From Sphingomonas sp. RIT328 (GTDB taxonomy: Bacteria > Pseudomonadota > Alphaproteobacteria > Sphingomonadales > Sphingomonadaceae), in assembly GCF_000632225.1 (NCBI RefSeq), contig NZ_JFYV01000034.1, forward strand, positions 179,456-243,455: a DNA stretch of 64,000 bases. The letters run 5' to 3'. Of this stretch, positions 8,244 through 17,717 are shown piece by piece (positions within the stretch are counted from its first letter, which is position 1; each line of letters starts with the position of its first letter). A model generated the notes under the pieces. It saw only the letters and a list, made by a program, of their open reading frames with translations, did no database searches and was not told the origin of the DNA. The position numbers and the translations under genes are program-made.

Positions 8244-9527
8244 ATGGACCGCATCCTTATCCGTGGCGGCAACCGCCTGTCCGGCCGTCTCCGCATCTCG
8301 GGCGCCAAGAACGCCGCCCTGACGCTGATGCCCTGTGCCCTGCTCACCGACGAGCCGCTGACGCTGCGCAACCTGCCGCGGCTCGCCGACGTCGATGGCT
8401 TCGGCCATTTGCTCAACCAATTGGGTGCCTCGACGCGGATCGAGGGAACACGGCCGGAGGATTTCGGCCGGGTGATGACGATCCGCGCGGGCAAGCTGAC
8501 CTCGACCGAGGCGCCCTATGACATCGTCCGCAAGATGCGCGCCTCGATCCTCGTGCTCGGCCCGGTGCTCGCCCGCGCGGGCGAGGCGACGGTGTCGCTG
8601 CCCGGCGGCTGCGCGATCGGCAACCGGCCGATCGACCTCCACCTCAAGGCGCTGGAGGCGATCGGCGCCGAGCTCGAAATGGCGGCGGGCTATGTCAAGG
8701 CGACCGCGCCGGGCGGGCGGCTGCGCGGCGGCCGCTACCGCTTCCCGGTGGTGTCGGTCGGCGCGACCGAGAATGTCGTGATGGCGGCGGTGCTCGCCAC
8801 CGGCAGCAGCATCATCGAAAATGCCGCGCGCGAGCCCGAGATCGTCGACCTGTGCAACTGCCTCGTCGCGATGGGCGCGCGCATCCAGGGGATCGGTACC
8901 GAGACGCTGGAGATCGAGGGCGTCGACCGGCTGCACGGCGCGACCTATGCGGTGATGCCCGACCGGATCGAGGCGGGCAGCTATGCCTGCGCCGCGGCGA
9001 TCACCGGCGGCTTGCTCGAGCTGCTCGGCGCCAATGCCGCCGACATGCAGGCGACGATCGACGCGCTGCGCGAGGCGGGCGTCACCGTCACCGAGACGCG
9101 CGAGGGGCTTTCGGTCGAGGCGACCGCGCCGCTCGGCCCGATCTCGCTGTCGACCGCACCCTATCCCGGCTTCGCCACCGACATGCAGGCGCAGTTCATG
9201 GCGATGCTGTGCAAGGCGTCGGGGGCGAGCGTGCTCACCGAGACGATCTTCGAAAACCGCTACATGCACGTGCCCGAGCTGGCGCGGATGGGCGCGGACA
9301 TCCAGGTCCACGGCCGCACCGCGGTGGTCAAGGGCGTCGACCGGCTGGTCGGCGCACCGGTGATGGCGACGGACCTGCGCGCCTCGATGAGCCTGATCCT
9401 CGCCGGCCTCGCCGCCGAGGGCGAGACCTCGGTCGCCCGCGTCTATCATCTCGACCGCGGCTATGAGCGGCTCGAGGAGAAACTGTCCGCGGTCGGGGCG
9501 GATATCGAGCGGCTCAGCGACGGCTGA
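8244..9527 (+). CDS. murA: UDP-N-acetylglucosamine 1-carboxyvinyltransferase
   Basis: The 427-residue product has standard MurA length and motifs: SGAKNAALTLMPCALLTDEP at the start, active-site Cys123 in LPGGCAIGNRP, and the C-terminal DLRASMSLILAGLAAEGET and YHLDRGYERLEEKL. It transfers enolpyruvate from PEP to UDP-GlcNAc, the first committed step of peptidoglycan synthesis, in the cytoplasm. The active-site cysteine is present, so the enzyme should be of the fosfomycin-sensitive type. It stands alone, with a palindromic hairpin just after the stop. Confidence 0.97.
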   Translation: MDRILIRGGNRLSGRLRISGAKNAALTLMPCALLTDEPLTLRNLPRLADVDGFGHLLNQLGASTRIEGTRPEDFGRVMTIRAGKLTSTEAPYDIVRKMRASILVLGPVLARAGEATVSLPGGCAIGNRPIDLHLKALEAIGAELEMAAGYVKATAPGGRLRGGRYRFPVVSVGATENVVMAAVLATGSSIIENAAREPEIVDLCNCLVAMGARIQGIGTETLEIEGVDRLHGATYAVMPDRIEAGSYACAAAITGGLLELLGANAADMQATIDALREAGVTVTETREGLSVEATAPLGPISLSTAPYPGFATDMQAQFMAMLCKASGASVLTETIFENRYMHVPELARMGADIQVHGRTAVVKGVDRLVGAPVMATDLRASMSLILAGLAAEGETSVARVYHLDRGYERLEEKLSAVGADIERLSDG

Positions 9528-9536
9528 CGGCGGGAT

Positions 9537-9555
9537 CGGCCGGGTGAGCCGGCCG
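9537..9555 (+). terminator. Hairpin after murA
   Basis: CGGCCGG and CCGGCCG form perfect 7-bp arms around GTGAG, 10 bases past the murA stop. There is no T-run, so termination strength is uncertain. The rest of the 9528-10028 gap has no gene and carries a repeat at 9775-9869. Confidence 0.45.
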
Positions 9556-9774
9556 CTGTCGGGTTTCGGGCGCGGTGTCGGGTCGACTGCACGATCGCCA
9601 TTCTGGTTTCGTTTGACCGCTGACGGAGCATGACTCGGCCAGCTTCGGCAAAGTGTTGCATCGTTTCACCGACCGCCCCGGCTAAGGCTGGGGTCCAGTG
9701 CGAAACACGCATATGCTCCAAACGGTGTCTACCGACTAAACCGCGACGTCACGCGAGCATTGCAGACGCTTTCC

Positions 9775-9869
9775 CAGTGCTCCCGCGCAGGCGGGAGCCC
9801 AGTGTTTCTTCTCGTCACGAGCCGTTGCCCTGCTGGGCCACTGGATTCCCGCCTGCGTGGGAATACTGG
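9775..9869 (-). repeat. Dispersed double-palindrome repeat, copy 2 (inverted)
   Basis: This is the reverse complement of the unit at 2907-2999: it begins CAGTGCTCCCGCGCAGGCGGG and ends at GGGAATACTGG, with the same spacing between palindromes. A shorter related motif, CCGGCTAAGGCTGGGGTCCAG, is about 80 bases to the left. Confidence 0.85.
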
Positions 9870-10028
9870 CATTTGCCGGCGCCCAACGTGAGTCTCGCAT
9901 CGGTTTAGCCTTCGAAACGTCATGCCTCGCAGGGAAGAAGCGTGTCTCAACCGACTTAGAGCCCGACATGCCACCGCATCCCAACGACTGCGTGCAGCAT
10001 GCGTCGACGTCCCCCGCAGCGCCCTGCC

Positions 10029-11330
10029 TCAGATCTCGCTGACCAGCAGCTTGTCGATCCGCCGACCGTCGAGATCCACGACCTCGAACCGCCAGCCCTG
10101 CTCCTCGAAGCTCTCGCCCTCGCCTGGCAGGTGGCGGAAGGCGGCGAGCGCAAGACCGGCGACGGTGGCGTAATCGCGGTCCTCGGGCAGGTCGATGCCG
10201 AGCCGTTCGGCGAGCGCATCCGCCGCCATCGTGCCCGCGACGAGCAGCGATCCGTCCTCACGCACCACGACCGAAGGCGCCTCGTCCGGATCGGCGTCGC
10301 TGGCGAATTCGCCGGCGATCGCGGCGAGCAGGTCGGCGGGGGTGACGATCCCTTCGAAATGGCCGTATTCGTCGTGGATCAGCGCCATCGGCACCTCGGC
10401 CTGACGCAGCGCGATCAGCGCGTCCATCGCGTCGATCCGGTCGATCACCACCGGCGCCTTGCGCATCAGCGTGCGCAGGTCGAGCGTCTGGCCGCGGAAC
10501 AGCGCCGCGGCGATGTCGCGCGCCTGGACGACGCCGATCACCGCATCGACCGATCCGTCGGCGACCGGCAGGCGGGTATGCGGCGTCGCCAGCAGCGTAT
10601 CGCGGATCCCGTCCGGCCCGAGATTGCAGTCGAGCCAGTCGACGTCGGTGCGCGGCGTCATCACCTCGCGCACCGGCCGGTCGGCGAGGCGGACGACGCC
10701 CGAGATGATCGTCCGCTCATGCTCCTCGATCACGCCCGACTTCGAGGCTTCGGCGACGATCAGGTGCAGCTCCTCGGCGGTCACCTGATCCTCCGATTCG
10801 CGATTGAGGCCGAGCAGGCGGAAGACCAGAGCGCTCGACGAATCGAGCACCCAGACGAGCGGCGCGCAGACCAGGGCGATATAGCGCATCGGCAAGGCGA
10901 CGAGCGACGCCACCGTCTCCGGCTTGCGCAGCGCGAACTGCTTGGGGACCAGTTCGCCGATGATCAGCGAGGCATAGGTGGTGATGCCGATGACCAATGC
11001 GAAGCCGAGCGATTCGGCGGTATGCGCCGACATACCCGCCGCCTGCAGCCGCGCCGCGGTCGGCCCGCCGAGGCTCGATCCCGAATAGGCGCCGGCGAGG
11101 ATGCCGATCAGCGTGATGCCGATCTGCACCGACGACAGGAACTTGCCCGGATCGGCGGCGAGGGCGAGCGCGGCGACCGGCCCCTTGCGTCCCGATCGCG
11201 CCATCGCCTCCAGCCGCGCCTTGCGCGACGAGACGATCGCCAGCTCGCTCATCGCGAACACGCCGTTGAGCGCGACCAGCGCGAGGATGATCACGACGTC
11301 GATCCAGGGGAAGGGCGGGAGCGGTGCCAT
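10029..11330 (-). CDS. CNNM/CorC-type membrane protein with CBS domains
   Basis: The product is 433 residues from the ATG at 11330. It has an N-terminal CNNM (DUF21) domain with about four hydrophobic segments (VVIILALVALNGVFAMSELAIVSSRKARLE is the classic start). Two CBS domains follow (VREVMTPRTDVDWLD and LMRKAPVVIDRIDAMDALIALRQ), and then a C-terminal CorC/HlyC domain. Such proteins sit in the inner membrane and are linked to Mg2+ export or divalent-cation homeostasis; the older label hemolysin C is misleading. An alternative start at 11360 adds ten residues and would overlap the opposite-strand leader of the next gene. Confidence 0.9.
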   Translation of the reverse strand: MAPLPPFPWIDVVIILALVALNGVFAMSELAIVSSRKARLEAMARSGRKGPVAALALAADPGKFLSSVQIGITLIGILAGAYSGSSLGGPTAARLQAAGMSAHTAESLGFALVIGITTYASLIIGELVPKQFALRKPETVASLVALPMRYIALVCAPLVWVLDSSSALVFRLLGLNRESEDQVTAEELHLIVAEASKSGVIEEHERTIISGVVRLADRPVREVMTPRTDVDWLDCNLGPDGIRDTLLATPHTRLPVADGSVDAVIGVVQARDIAAALFRGQTLDLRTLMRKAPVVIDRIDAMDALIALRQAEVPMALIHDEYGHFEGIVTPADLLAAIAGEFASDADPDEAPSVVVREDGSLLVAGTMAADALAERLGIDLPEDRDYATVAGLALAAFRHLPGEGESFEEQGWRFEVVDLDGRRIDKLLVSEI

Positions 11331-11482
11331 CGGCGGACGTGTCTTTGCCGTACAACGCACGCGACGACAATGGTCTCGATTACGATCGTGCGAATATCCC
11401 CGTCAGCCGCGGTTCAGATCGCAGGCGGAACAAGCCGCTTCGGACCCGAGTTTTGCTCGACAGTGAAGATGAAGGGGTTGTC

Positions 11483-12154
11483 ATGAAGTCCAAGTTGTTC
11501 GCCGCCGCCGCGCTCACCGCGCTGGTCACCACCAGTGCCTGCACCACCGATCCCGAGACCGGCGAGCGCCGCATCTCGAAGACCGCGATCGGCGGCATCG
11601 GCGGTGCGCTCGGCGGCTATCTGCTCGGCGACCTCGTCGGCGGACGGCGCGACCGGACCGAGAAGATCCTCGGCGCCGGCATCGGCGGCCTCGCCGGCGC
11701 GGGCATCGGCGCCTATATGGACAAGCAGGAACGCGACCTGCGCGCCCGCACCGCCGGCACCGACGTGCAGGTGACGCGCGAGGGCGACAATCTGGTGCTC
11801 AACATCCCATCGGGGATCACCTTCGCCTATGACAGCGCCGAGGTGCAGCCGCAGTTCCGCCGCACGCTCGATCAGGTCGCCGAGACGCTGTCGCAATATA
11901 ACCAGACCTATATCGACGTGTACGGCCACACCGATTCGACTGGCTCCGACGCCTATAACCAGACGCTGTCGGAGCGGCGCGCGACCGCGGTGGCGGACTA
12001 TCTCGCCAGCCGCGGCGTCCAGCCGGCGCGGATCGGCACGCGCGGCTTCGGCAAGACGCAGCCGATCGCCTCGAACGACACCGACGCCGGCCGCGCCGCC
12101 AACCGCCGCGTCGAGGTGAAGATCGTACCGATCTCGCAGAACGACCTGCGCTGA
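11483..12154 (+). CDS. OmpA-family lipoprotein with glycine zipper
   Basis: The 223-residue product has a signal peptide ending in the lipobox TSAC (Cys20). A glycine-zipper segment follows (IGGIGGALGGYLLGDLVGG and ILGAGIGGLAGAGIGAYMD), and then a C-terminal OmpA-like peptidoglycan-binding domain with FAYDSAEVQP, DVYGHTDSTGSDAYN and SERRATAVADYLASRGV. It is expected to be anchored in the outer membrane and to bind peptidoglycan, like YiaD. The start is the ATG at 11483; upstream codons form a leader with no signal-peptide character. Repeats and an IS element lie directly downstream. Confidence 0.92.
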   Translation: MKSKLFAAAALTALVTTSACTTDPETGERRISKTAIGGIGGALGGYLLGDLVGGRRDRTEKILGAGIGGLAGAGIGAYMDKQERDLRARTAGTDVQVTREGDNLVLNIPSGITFAYDSAEVQPQFRRTLDQVAETLSQYNQTYIDVYGHTDSTGSDAYNQTLSERRATAVADYLASRGVQPARIGTRGFGKTQPIASNDTDAGRAANRRVEVKIVPISQNDLR

Positions 12155-12205
12155 TGCGGGGGGGGCTCGGGTCGATTAACCTTGGCCCGGGTCCGCCAGC
12201 TCATC

Positions 12206-12450
12206 CCGTGTTTCCGCGAAAGCGAGACCTCTGCGAAAGTAGCAACCTGACCTGCTCACGTACCACTCCGGCGCAGGCCGGGGTCCAGTTTGGTGAAGCC
12301 TTGCAATCAGTTACAACGGCCTCCCAACTGGGCCCCGGCCTTCGCCGGGGCGGTTTCGAAACTTTCGCAGGGGTCTCGCGAAAGCGGGAACACGGTGGCC
12401 AAGAAGAGCAACGTTTGTCGCTCCAGAGGAGCACTGGGCTCCCGCCTCCG
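12206..12450. repeat. Cluster of palindromic repeats, partly split by the IS
   Basis: Several repeat arms lie here: a GCGAAAGCG-type unit at about 12206-12230, and a CCGGCGCAGGCCGGGGTCCAG unit paired with GGGCCCCGGCCTTCGCCGGGG (12266-12350). The left part of a 93-bp-type unit (from about 12375) is then interrupted at 12450 by the IS and resumes at 13471. No gene is seen. Confidence 0.7.
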
Positions 12451-13476
12451 TGTACAGTTTCGGGAGACTGGTTGGACCGGGAAGGTGTAGAACGGGGCAT
12501 CGTCTGGCTGAGGAGTCGAGGATGCTGATCGCCCTGCACCGCAATGCGGTGACCACCCCGCGGCAGCGGGCGTATATCCGCACCAGTCCGCTCAGCGTGG
12601 CGGCGCTCGCCCGGGAGCTGGGGGTGAGCGAGACCACCATCCGGCGCTGGCGCAACCGCAGCGATGGTGCCGACCGCAGCTCGCGGCCGCACCGGCTCGC
12701 CACCAGCCTGTCGGCCGAGGAGGAGGAGGTCGCCGTCGAGTTGCGCTGCCGGCTCGACCTCTCGCTCGACGATGCGCTGGCGGTGCTGCACCGCTGCGTG
12801 CGGCCCGACATCTCGCGTTCGGCGCTCTACCGGCTGTGGCGACGGCGGGGCATCGCCGCGCCGCCCCCGCCCGACACGGCGCAGGCGCGCGCGGCCGCGC
12901 GCTTCGAGCCGGCGCCGTTCGGCTATGTCCATGTCGACCTCAAGCACCTGACCCGGCTGGAGAAGCGACCCGCTTACGTGTTCGTCGCGATCGAGCGGGC
13001 GACGCGCTTTGCGCATATCGACATCCTCGCCGATCGCAGCGCCGCCACCGTCGCTGCCGCGTTGACCCGCTTCCTCGCCGCCTTCGGCCAGCCGGTGCAC
13101 ACCATACTCACCGACAATGGGTCCGAGTTCACCGATCGCTTCGGCGGCGCCTTCTACACCAGCCGCCAGACCGGCACCGGCCGCCACGCCTTCGACCGGG
13201 TCTGCGCCGCGCACGCCATAATCCACAAGCTCACCAGGCCCTACCACCCGCAGACCAACGGCATGGTCGAGCGCTTCAACCGCCGCATCGGCGAGGCCCT
13301 CGCCAGCCGTGCCGCCACCGGCGCGAATGCCGGCCGCAACCGCTTCACCTCGCACGACGAGCGCAACGCCTTCCTCTACGACGTCGTCGCGCGCTACAAC
13401 CGAACGCGACTGCAATGCCTCGGCTACACCGCTCCTGCTGAACAGCTTGCCAACCTCACGAAACAGTACACCTCCG
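12445..13476 (+). mobile_element. Complete IS481-type insertion sequence with target duplication
   Basis: The element proper is 12451-13470 (1,020 bp). Its ends are imperfect inverted repeats: TGTACAGTTTCGGG on the left, and TGTACTGTTTCGTG read inward from the right. The flanks CCTCCG (12445-12450) and CCTCCG (13471-13476) are a 6-bp target duplication. Removing the element and one CCTCCG restores CTCCCGCCTCCGCGGGAGCACTG, the second palindrome of the dispersed repeat seen at 2976-2999. The TGT ends, the size, the target duplication and the single DDE transposase all fit the IS481 family. Confidence 0.92.
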
Positions 13477-13493
13477 CGGGAGCACTGCGTTGA
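12522..13493 (+). CDS. IS481-type DDE transposase
   Basis: The product is 323 residues from the ATG at 12522. The N-terminal HTH includes SVAALARELGVSETTIRRWRN. The rve/DDE core contains FGYVHVDLKHL (first Asp), HTILTDNGSEFTD (second Asp) and PYHPQTNGMVERFNRRIGE (Glu). All three catalytic acidic residues are present, so the enzyme may be active. The reading frame has no stop inside the element: it runs through the right inverted repeat and ends 23 bases into flanking DNA, adding residues from the target repeat (ending SAGALR). Confidence 0.93.
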   Translation: MLIALHRNAVTTPRQRAYIRTSPLSVAALARELGVSETTIRRWRNRSDGADRSSRPHRLATSLSAEEEEVAVELRCRLDLSLDDALAVLHRCVRPDISRSALYRLWRRRGIAAPPPPDTAQARAAARFEPAPFGYVHVDLKHLTRLEKRPAYVFVAIERATRFAHIDILADRSAATVAAALTRFLAAFGQPVHTILTDNGSEFTDRFGGAFYTSRQTGTGRHAFDRVCAAHAIIHKLTRPYHPQTNGMVERFNRRIGEALASRAATGANAGRNRFTSHDERNAFLYDVVARYNRTRLQCLGYTAPAEQLANLTKQYTSAGALR

Positions 13494-13729
13494 GCAGTTT
13501 TCAATCGAGCGTGAGCGTTTCAAGCGTGATCAAATGTGGGCGTTCGAAAGAATGAAGGTCGGAATGCGGCCTTCCTAAACGCCGGCATCGATCGCCCCTC
13601 CCGCCCGGGCGAGCCCGGCGAAACTCGCGTCTTCATCAGCGCCTTGCCCTGTCCGTCAAAGCTCCACCGCGACCAAAAACCACGCGCCCGCGGTTGACCC
13701 GCCCATCACCGCAGCGCAGCATCGCAGCC

Positions 13730-16435
13730 ATGGCCACGCTCGACCCCGCTTCGCTCCCCCCGATCGCCAACAATCCCGACGTCCGCTTTCTCGGCGCGCA
13801 GCTCGGCGACGTGATCCGCAGCTATGGCGGCGAGGCGCTGTTCGAGGCGACCGAGGCGATCCGCCGCGCCTCGGTCGAGCGGCATCGCGGCACGGGCAGC
13901 AGCGACAGCGTCCACCAGCAGCTCCAGCATCTCGGCCTCGACGAGACGCTCGATTTCGTCCGCGGCTTCATGCTGTTCTCGATGCTCGCCAATCTTGCCG
14001 AGGATCGGCAGGGGGTCGCGGCCGATGAGGGCGCCGACGTCGCCGCCGCGCTCGCCACGCTGGCGCGCGAGGGGATCGACCGCGAGGTGGTGCAGGCGCT
14101 GCTCGAACGCGCGCTGATCGTCCCGGTGCTCACCGCCCACCCCACGGAGGTGCGGCGCAAGAGCATGATCGATCACAAGAACCGCATCGCGCAGCTGATG
14201 ACGCTCAAGGACATGGGGCATGACGAGACGCCCGATGGCGATCGCGTCGACGATGCGATCACCCGCCAGATCGCGCTTCTGTGGCAGACGCGGGTGCTGC
14301 GCCGCGAGCGGCTCTACGTCACCGACGAGGTCGAGACCGCGCTGTCCTATCTGCGCGAGGTGTTCCTGCCGGCGCTGCCCGCGCTCTACCAGCGCTGGGA
14401 CCGGGCGTTCGGCGCCGAGGAAAACGGCTGGCGCGTGCCGAGCTTCGTCCGCCCGGGCAGCTGGATCGGCGGCGACCGCGACGGCAATCCCTTCGTCACC
14501 GCCGATTCGCTGCGCACTGCCCTCGCCCGCGCCTGCGAAGCCGTGCTCGGCTTCTATCTCGACGGCGTTCACGCGCTCGGTGCCGAACTGTCGATCTCGA
14601 CCGAGCATGTCGCGGTCGATCCCGCGGTGGCGGCGCTCGCCGAGGCGAGCGGCGATACCGCCGAGAGTCGCGCCGACGAACCCTATCGCCGCGCGCTGTC
14701 GGGGATCTACGCCCGGCTCGCGGCGACGCATCAGGCGCTGACCGGCAAGCCCGCGCCGCACCCCGGCCGGCTGAGCGGCGAACCCTATCCCGATCCGCAG
14801 ATGCTGCGCGCCGATCTCGTCGCGCTCGCCCGCGGCCTGTCGGCGACCGAGGCGGGCGCGCTCAAGACCAGCGGCGCGCTCGGCCGGCTGATCCGCGCGG
14901 TCGAGACGTTCGGTTTCCATCTCGCGACGCTCGACCTGCGCCAGAACAGCGCGGTGCACGAACGCGTCGTCGCCGAGCTGCTCAAGGTCGCCGGGGTCGA
15001 GGCGGACTATCTGGCGCTCGACGAGGCGGCGCGCGTCGCGCTGCTGCGCCGCGAACTCGCCAATGCCCGGCCGCTGACCAGCCGCTTCACCGATTATTCG
15101 GAGGAGACCGCGTCCGAACTCGCCATCGTCCAGGCGGCGGCGGAGGCGCATGCCACCTATGGGCCGGCCTGTATCACCAATTACATCGTCTCGATGGCGC
15201 AATCGGTCTCGGACCTGCTCGAGATCAACCTGCTGCTCAAGGAGGTCGGGCTCTACCGTCCCGGCGAGCCCCCGCATGCCGCGGTGATGGCGGTGCCGCT
15301 GTTCGAGACGGTCGGCGATCTGGAGGCGGCGCCGCAGGTGATGCGCGACTGGTTCGCGCTGCCCGAGATCGCCGCCATCGCCGCCAAGCGCGGGCATCAG
15401 GAGGTGATGATCGGCTATTCGGACAGCAACAAGGACGGCGGCTATCTCACCTCGACCTGGCAATTGTCCAAGGCGTCGACCGCGCTCAAGCCGGTATTCG
15501 AGGCGGCGGGCGTCGGCATGCAGCTGTTCCACGGCCGCGGCGGCGCGGTCGGGCGCGGCGGCGGATCGGCGTTCGCGGCGATCCGCGCGCAGCCGCCCGG
15601 CACGGTGCAGGGCCGCATCCGCATCACCGAACAGGGCGAGGTGATCGCTGCCAAATACGGCACCCGCGAAAGCGCGATGACCAATATCGAGGCGATCGCC
15701 GCGGCGACCCTGCTCGCCAGCCTCGAACCCGAGCGTCTGTCCAACACCGAGAACGACGAGTTCTGCGCGGCGATGGACGCGCTGTCCGACACCGCCTTCC
15801 ACGCCTATCGCGATCTCGTCTACGGCACCGACGGGTTCCGCACCTTCTTCCGCCAGATGACGCCGATCGGCGAGATCGCCGGGCTCAAGATCGGCAGCCG
15901 CCCGGCGAGCCGCAAGAAGTCGGACGCGATCGAGGATCTGCGCGCCATCCCCTGGGTGTTCAGCTGGGCGCAGGCACGCGTGATGCTGCCCGGCTGGTAC
16001 GGCGTCGGCCAGGCGCTCGCCGCTTATCCCGACAAGGGAAGGCTGCGCGAGATGGCGGAGGGCTGGCCGCTGTTCGCCGCGACGCTCGCCAATATGGAGA
16101 TGGTGCTCGCCAAGTCGGACATGGCGATCGCCGGCCATTATGCCGAACTGGTCGAGGATGCGGGCCTGCGCGAGGCGATCTTCGGCCGGATCCGCGATGC
16201 CTGGCACCAGACCCACGACGGCCTGCTCGCGGTCACCGGCCAGACGCGGCTGCTCGACAAGCATCCCGCGCTCGACGCGTCGATCCGGCTGCGGCTGCCC
16301 TATATCGAGCCGCTCAACCTGCTCCAGATCGAGCTGATGAAACGCCACCGCGCCGGCGAGGCCGATCCGCGCATCGGCGAGGGCATCCTGCTGTCGATCA
16401 ACGCCGTCGCGACGGCGCTGCGCAACAGCGGCTGA
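13730..16435 (+). CDS. ppc: Phosphoenolpyruvate carboxylase
   Basis: The 901-residue product has normal length for bacterial PEPC. The catalytic histidines lie in LTAHPTEVRRKS (His137) and FHGRGGAVGRGGG (His601), and the carboxy-terminal loop ends NSG in place of the usual NTG. It carboxylates PEP to oxaloacetate and refills the TCA cycle in the cytoplasm. An in-frame TTG at 13694 could lengthen it by 12 residues; the ATG at 13730 is preferred because the following residues (NPDVRFLGAQLGDVI) are the normal start of the family. It is a single-gene unit about 230 bases after the IS. Confidence 0.96.
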   Translation: MATLDPASLPPIANNPDVRFLGAQLGDVIRSYGGEALFEATEAIRRASVERHRGTGSSDSVHQQLQHLGLDETLDFVRGFMLFSMLANLAEDRQGVAADEGADVAAALATLAREGIDREVVQALLERALIVPVLTAHPTEVRRKSMIDHKNRIAQLMTLKDMGHDETPDGDRVDDAITRQIALLWQTRVLRRERLYVTDEVETALSYLREVFLPALPALYQRWDRAFGAEENGWRVPSFVRPGSWIGGDRDGNPFVTADSLRTALARACEAVLGFYLDGVHALGAELSISTEHVAVDPAVAALAEASGDTAESRADEPYRRALSGIYARLAATHQALTGKPAPHPGRLSGEPYPDPQMLRADLVALARGLSATEAGALKTSGALGRLIRAVETFGFHLATLDLRQNSAVHERVVAELLKVAGVEADYLALDEAARVALLRRELANARPLTSRFTDYSEETASELAIVQAAAEAHATYGPACITNYIVSMAQSVSDLLEINLLLKEVGLYRPGEPPHAAVMAVPLFETVGDLEAAPQVMRDWFALPEIAAIAAKRGHQEVMIGYSDSNKDGGYLTSTWQLSKASTALKPVFEAAGVGMQLFHGRGGAVGRGGGSAFAAIRAQPPGTVQGRIRITEQGEVIAAKYGTRESAMTNIEAIAAATLLASLEPERLSNTENDEFCAAMDALSDTAFHAYRDLVYGTDGFRTFFRQMTPIGEIAGLKIGSRPASRKKSDAIEDLRAIPWVFSWAQARVMLPGWYGVGQALAAYPDKGRLREMAEGWPLFAATLANMEMVLAKSDMAIAGHYAELVEDAGLREAIFGRIRDAWHQTHDGLLAVTGQTRLLDKHPALDASIRLRLPYIEPLNLLQIELMKRHRAGEADPRIGEGILLSINAVATALRNSG

Positions 16436-16458
16436 CGGATCGGAGGACGCGACGTACG

Positions 16459-16600
16459 GGCGCGCAGAGGCGCAGAGGACGCGGAGGTGTTCCGCTTTTT
16501 CTGCCGTATCGGTCTCGCGTCTGCGAATTTGGCGGACGGTCGCCGATAAGAGGCATCCTCTCTGCGCATCTGCGCTCTCCGCGCCTCTGCGTGAACTGAG
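16459..16600. repeat. Inverted pair of short tandem-repeat tracts
   Basis: CGCAGAGG repeated, then ACGCGGAGG (16463-16487), is mirrored by TCTCCGCGCCTCTGCGTGAA (16576-16595). Together they form a large imperfect hairpin of about 140 bases between ppc and the convergent PAP2 gene. This is the same dispersed family as the tracts near 7.1 kb and 31.6 kb. Confidence 0.75.
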
Positions 16601-16618
16601 AGGGCGCCGCCGCGCGAC

Positions 16619-17569
16619 CTAAGTTCGCACCTCCGGCAGGCACGCATCGACGATCTGCGCCGCCACCAGCGCGACGACGGCACCGATCAGCATGTCGGTG
16701 AGGTAATGCGTCCCTTCGACCGGCGTCGCCAGCAGCATCGCCGCGACCAGCCAGCCGAGCCGACGCAGCGGCGGCGTCCGCCAGATCGTGCGCAGGTAGA
16801 GCGTCCCCGCCGCGGCGTGGAAGCTCGGCGCCGACACCAGCCCGCGCAACGCGCCGAGATCGATGACGTGGACGGTCCGCGCGCGCAGCGCCGGGATCAA
16901 ATTTGACTGCCACGTCTCGCTCACCGGCATATAATCGACCGCACCGCGCCACAGATAGGAGAGCGGTCCGATCGCCGGCATCTGCGTGAACAGCGCCAGC
17001 GTCAGCACCGCGGCGAGCCAGAAGCTGGCGAGGAAGCGATGCGCCGCGATCCGCTGGCCGTGCGCGGCGAACCAGCCGAGCAGCAGCGCCGGCGTCAGGT
17101 AGATGCTCTCATAGGCCGCGACGCCGAGCCATTGCAGCGGCCGGTGCGCGGCGACGGTGCGATACCAGCCGAGCCAGTCGAAGCCGAGCGCCACGTCGGC
17201 ACGGTGCAGCGTCGCATCGGCATAGCCTTGCGTCAGCGCCGCGAGCGGATAGCTCGCCACCGCGCCGGTCAGCGCGATCAGCGTGAAGACGGCATAATAA
17301 CCGGCACCGTCGCGCAGTCCGTCGGCATGGCGCCAGCGCCGCGGCACCATGCCGCTGCGCAAGCCGAACAGGCAGACGCCGGCGAGCGCGAACGGCAGGT
17401 TGCTGCGGCTCCACAGGGCGACGTGCAGCCCGGCGCGATGCAGTAGCCAGGCGGTGACCAGCAGGCTCGCCCCGAGCGCGGCAACCACGATCGGCAGAGC
17501 GAAGCCGGCGCGGGGCGAGGCGCGGCGGGGCGGAGCGGCGGTCGACGGGAAGGATTGCGCGTGCAGCAT
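16619..17569 (-). CDS. PAP2-superfamily membrane phosphatase or lipid phosphotransferase
   Basis: The 316-residue product has roughly six membrane segments and the PAP2_3 signatures SAPSFHAAAGTLY (catalytic His) and PVEGTHYLTDMLIGAVVAL (second His and Asp). This subfamily includes inositol phosphoceramide synthase-like enzymes and lipid phosphate phosphatases. Since sphingomonads make sphingolipids, a role in sphingolipid or phospholipid head-group transfer is possible but not shown. It is divergent from ptsP, with about 150 bases between the starts. Confidence 0.8.
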   Translation of the reverse strand: MLHAQSFPSTAAPPRRASPRAGFALPIVVAALGASLLVTAWLLHRAGLHVALWSRSNLPFALAGVCLFGLRSGMVPRRWRHADGLRDGAGYYAVFTLIALTGAVASYPLAALTQGYADATLHRADVALGFDWLGWYRTVAAHRPLQWLGVAAYESIYLTPALLLGWFAAHGQRIAAHRFLASFWLAAVLTLALFTQMPAIGPLSYLWRGAVDYMPVSETWQSNLIPALRARTVHVIDLGALRGLVSAPSFHAAAGTLYLRTIWRTPPLRRLGWLVAAMLLATPVEGTHYLTDMLIGAVVALVAAQIVDACLPEVRT

Positions 17570-17717
17570 GCGGCCTTGGCTCGGGTACGATCGCCGCTCG
17601 TCGCGTCGCCAAGCTGAAGAGGGGCTGAATCAAACGGACGCCGGACGACGCGCCGAAGCGCCGATCGCGACGAAAGGTGCATGGCACGGTGCGCCCGCAT
17701 CTGTTAGCCCTGCTGCC

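Noticed and set aside
12201..13523. 440-residue minus-strand frame over the IS
   Set aside because: It is antisense to an intact DDE transposase and extends through repeat palindromes; no motif is visible.
13706..16348. 880-residue open frame antisense to ppc
   Set aside because: It is the mirror of a highly conserved gene in GC-rich DNA. The translation is Arg/Ala/Leu/His-rich with no domain, and such frames are expected on the opposite strand.
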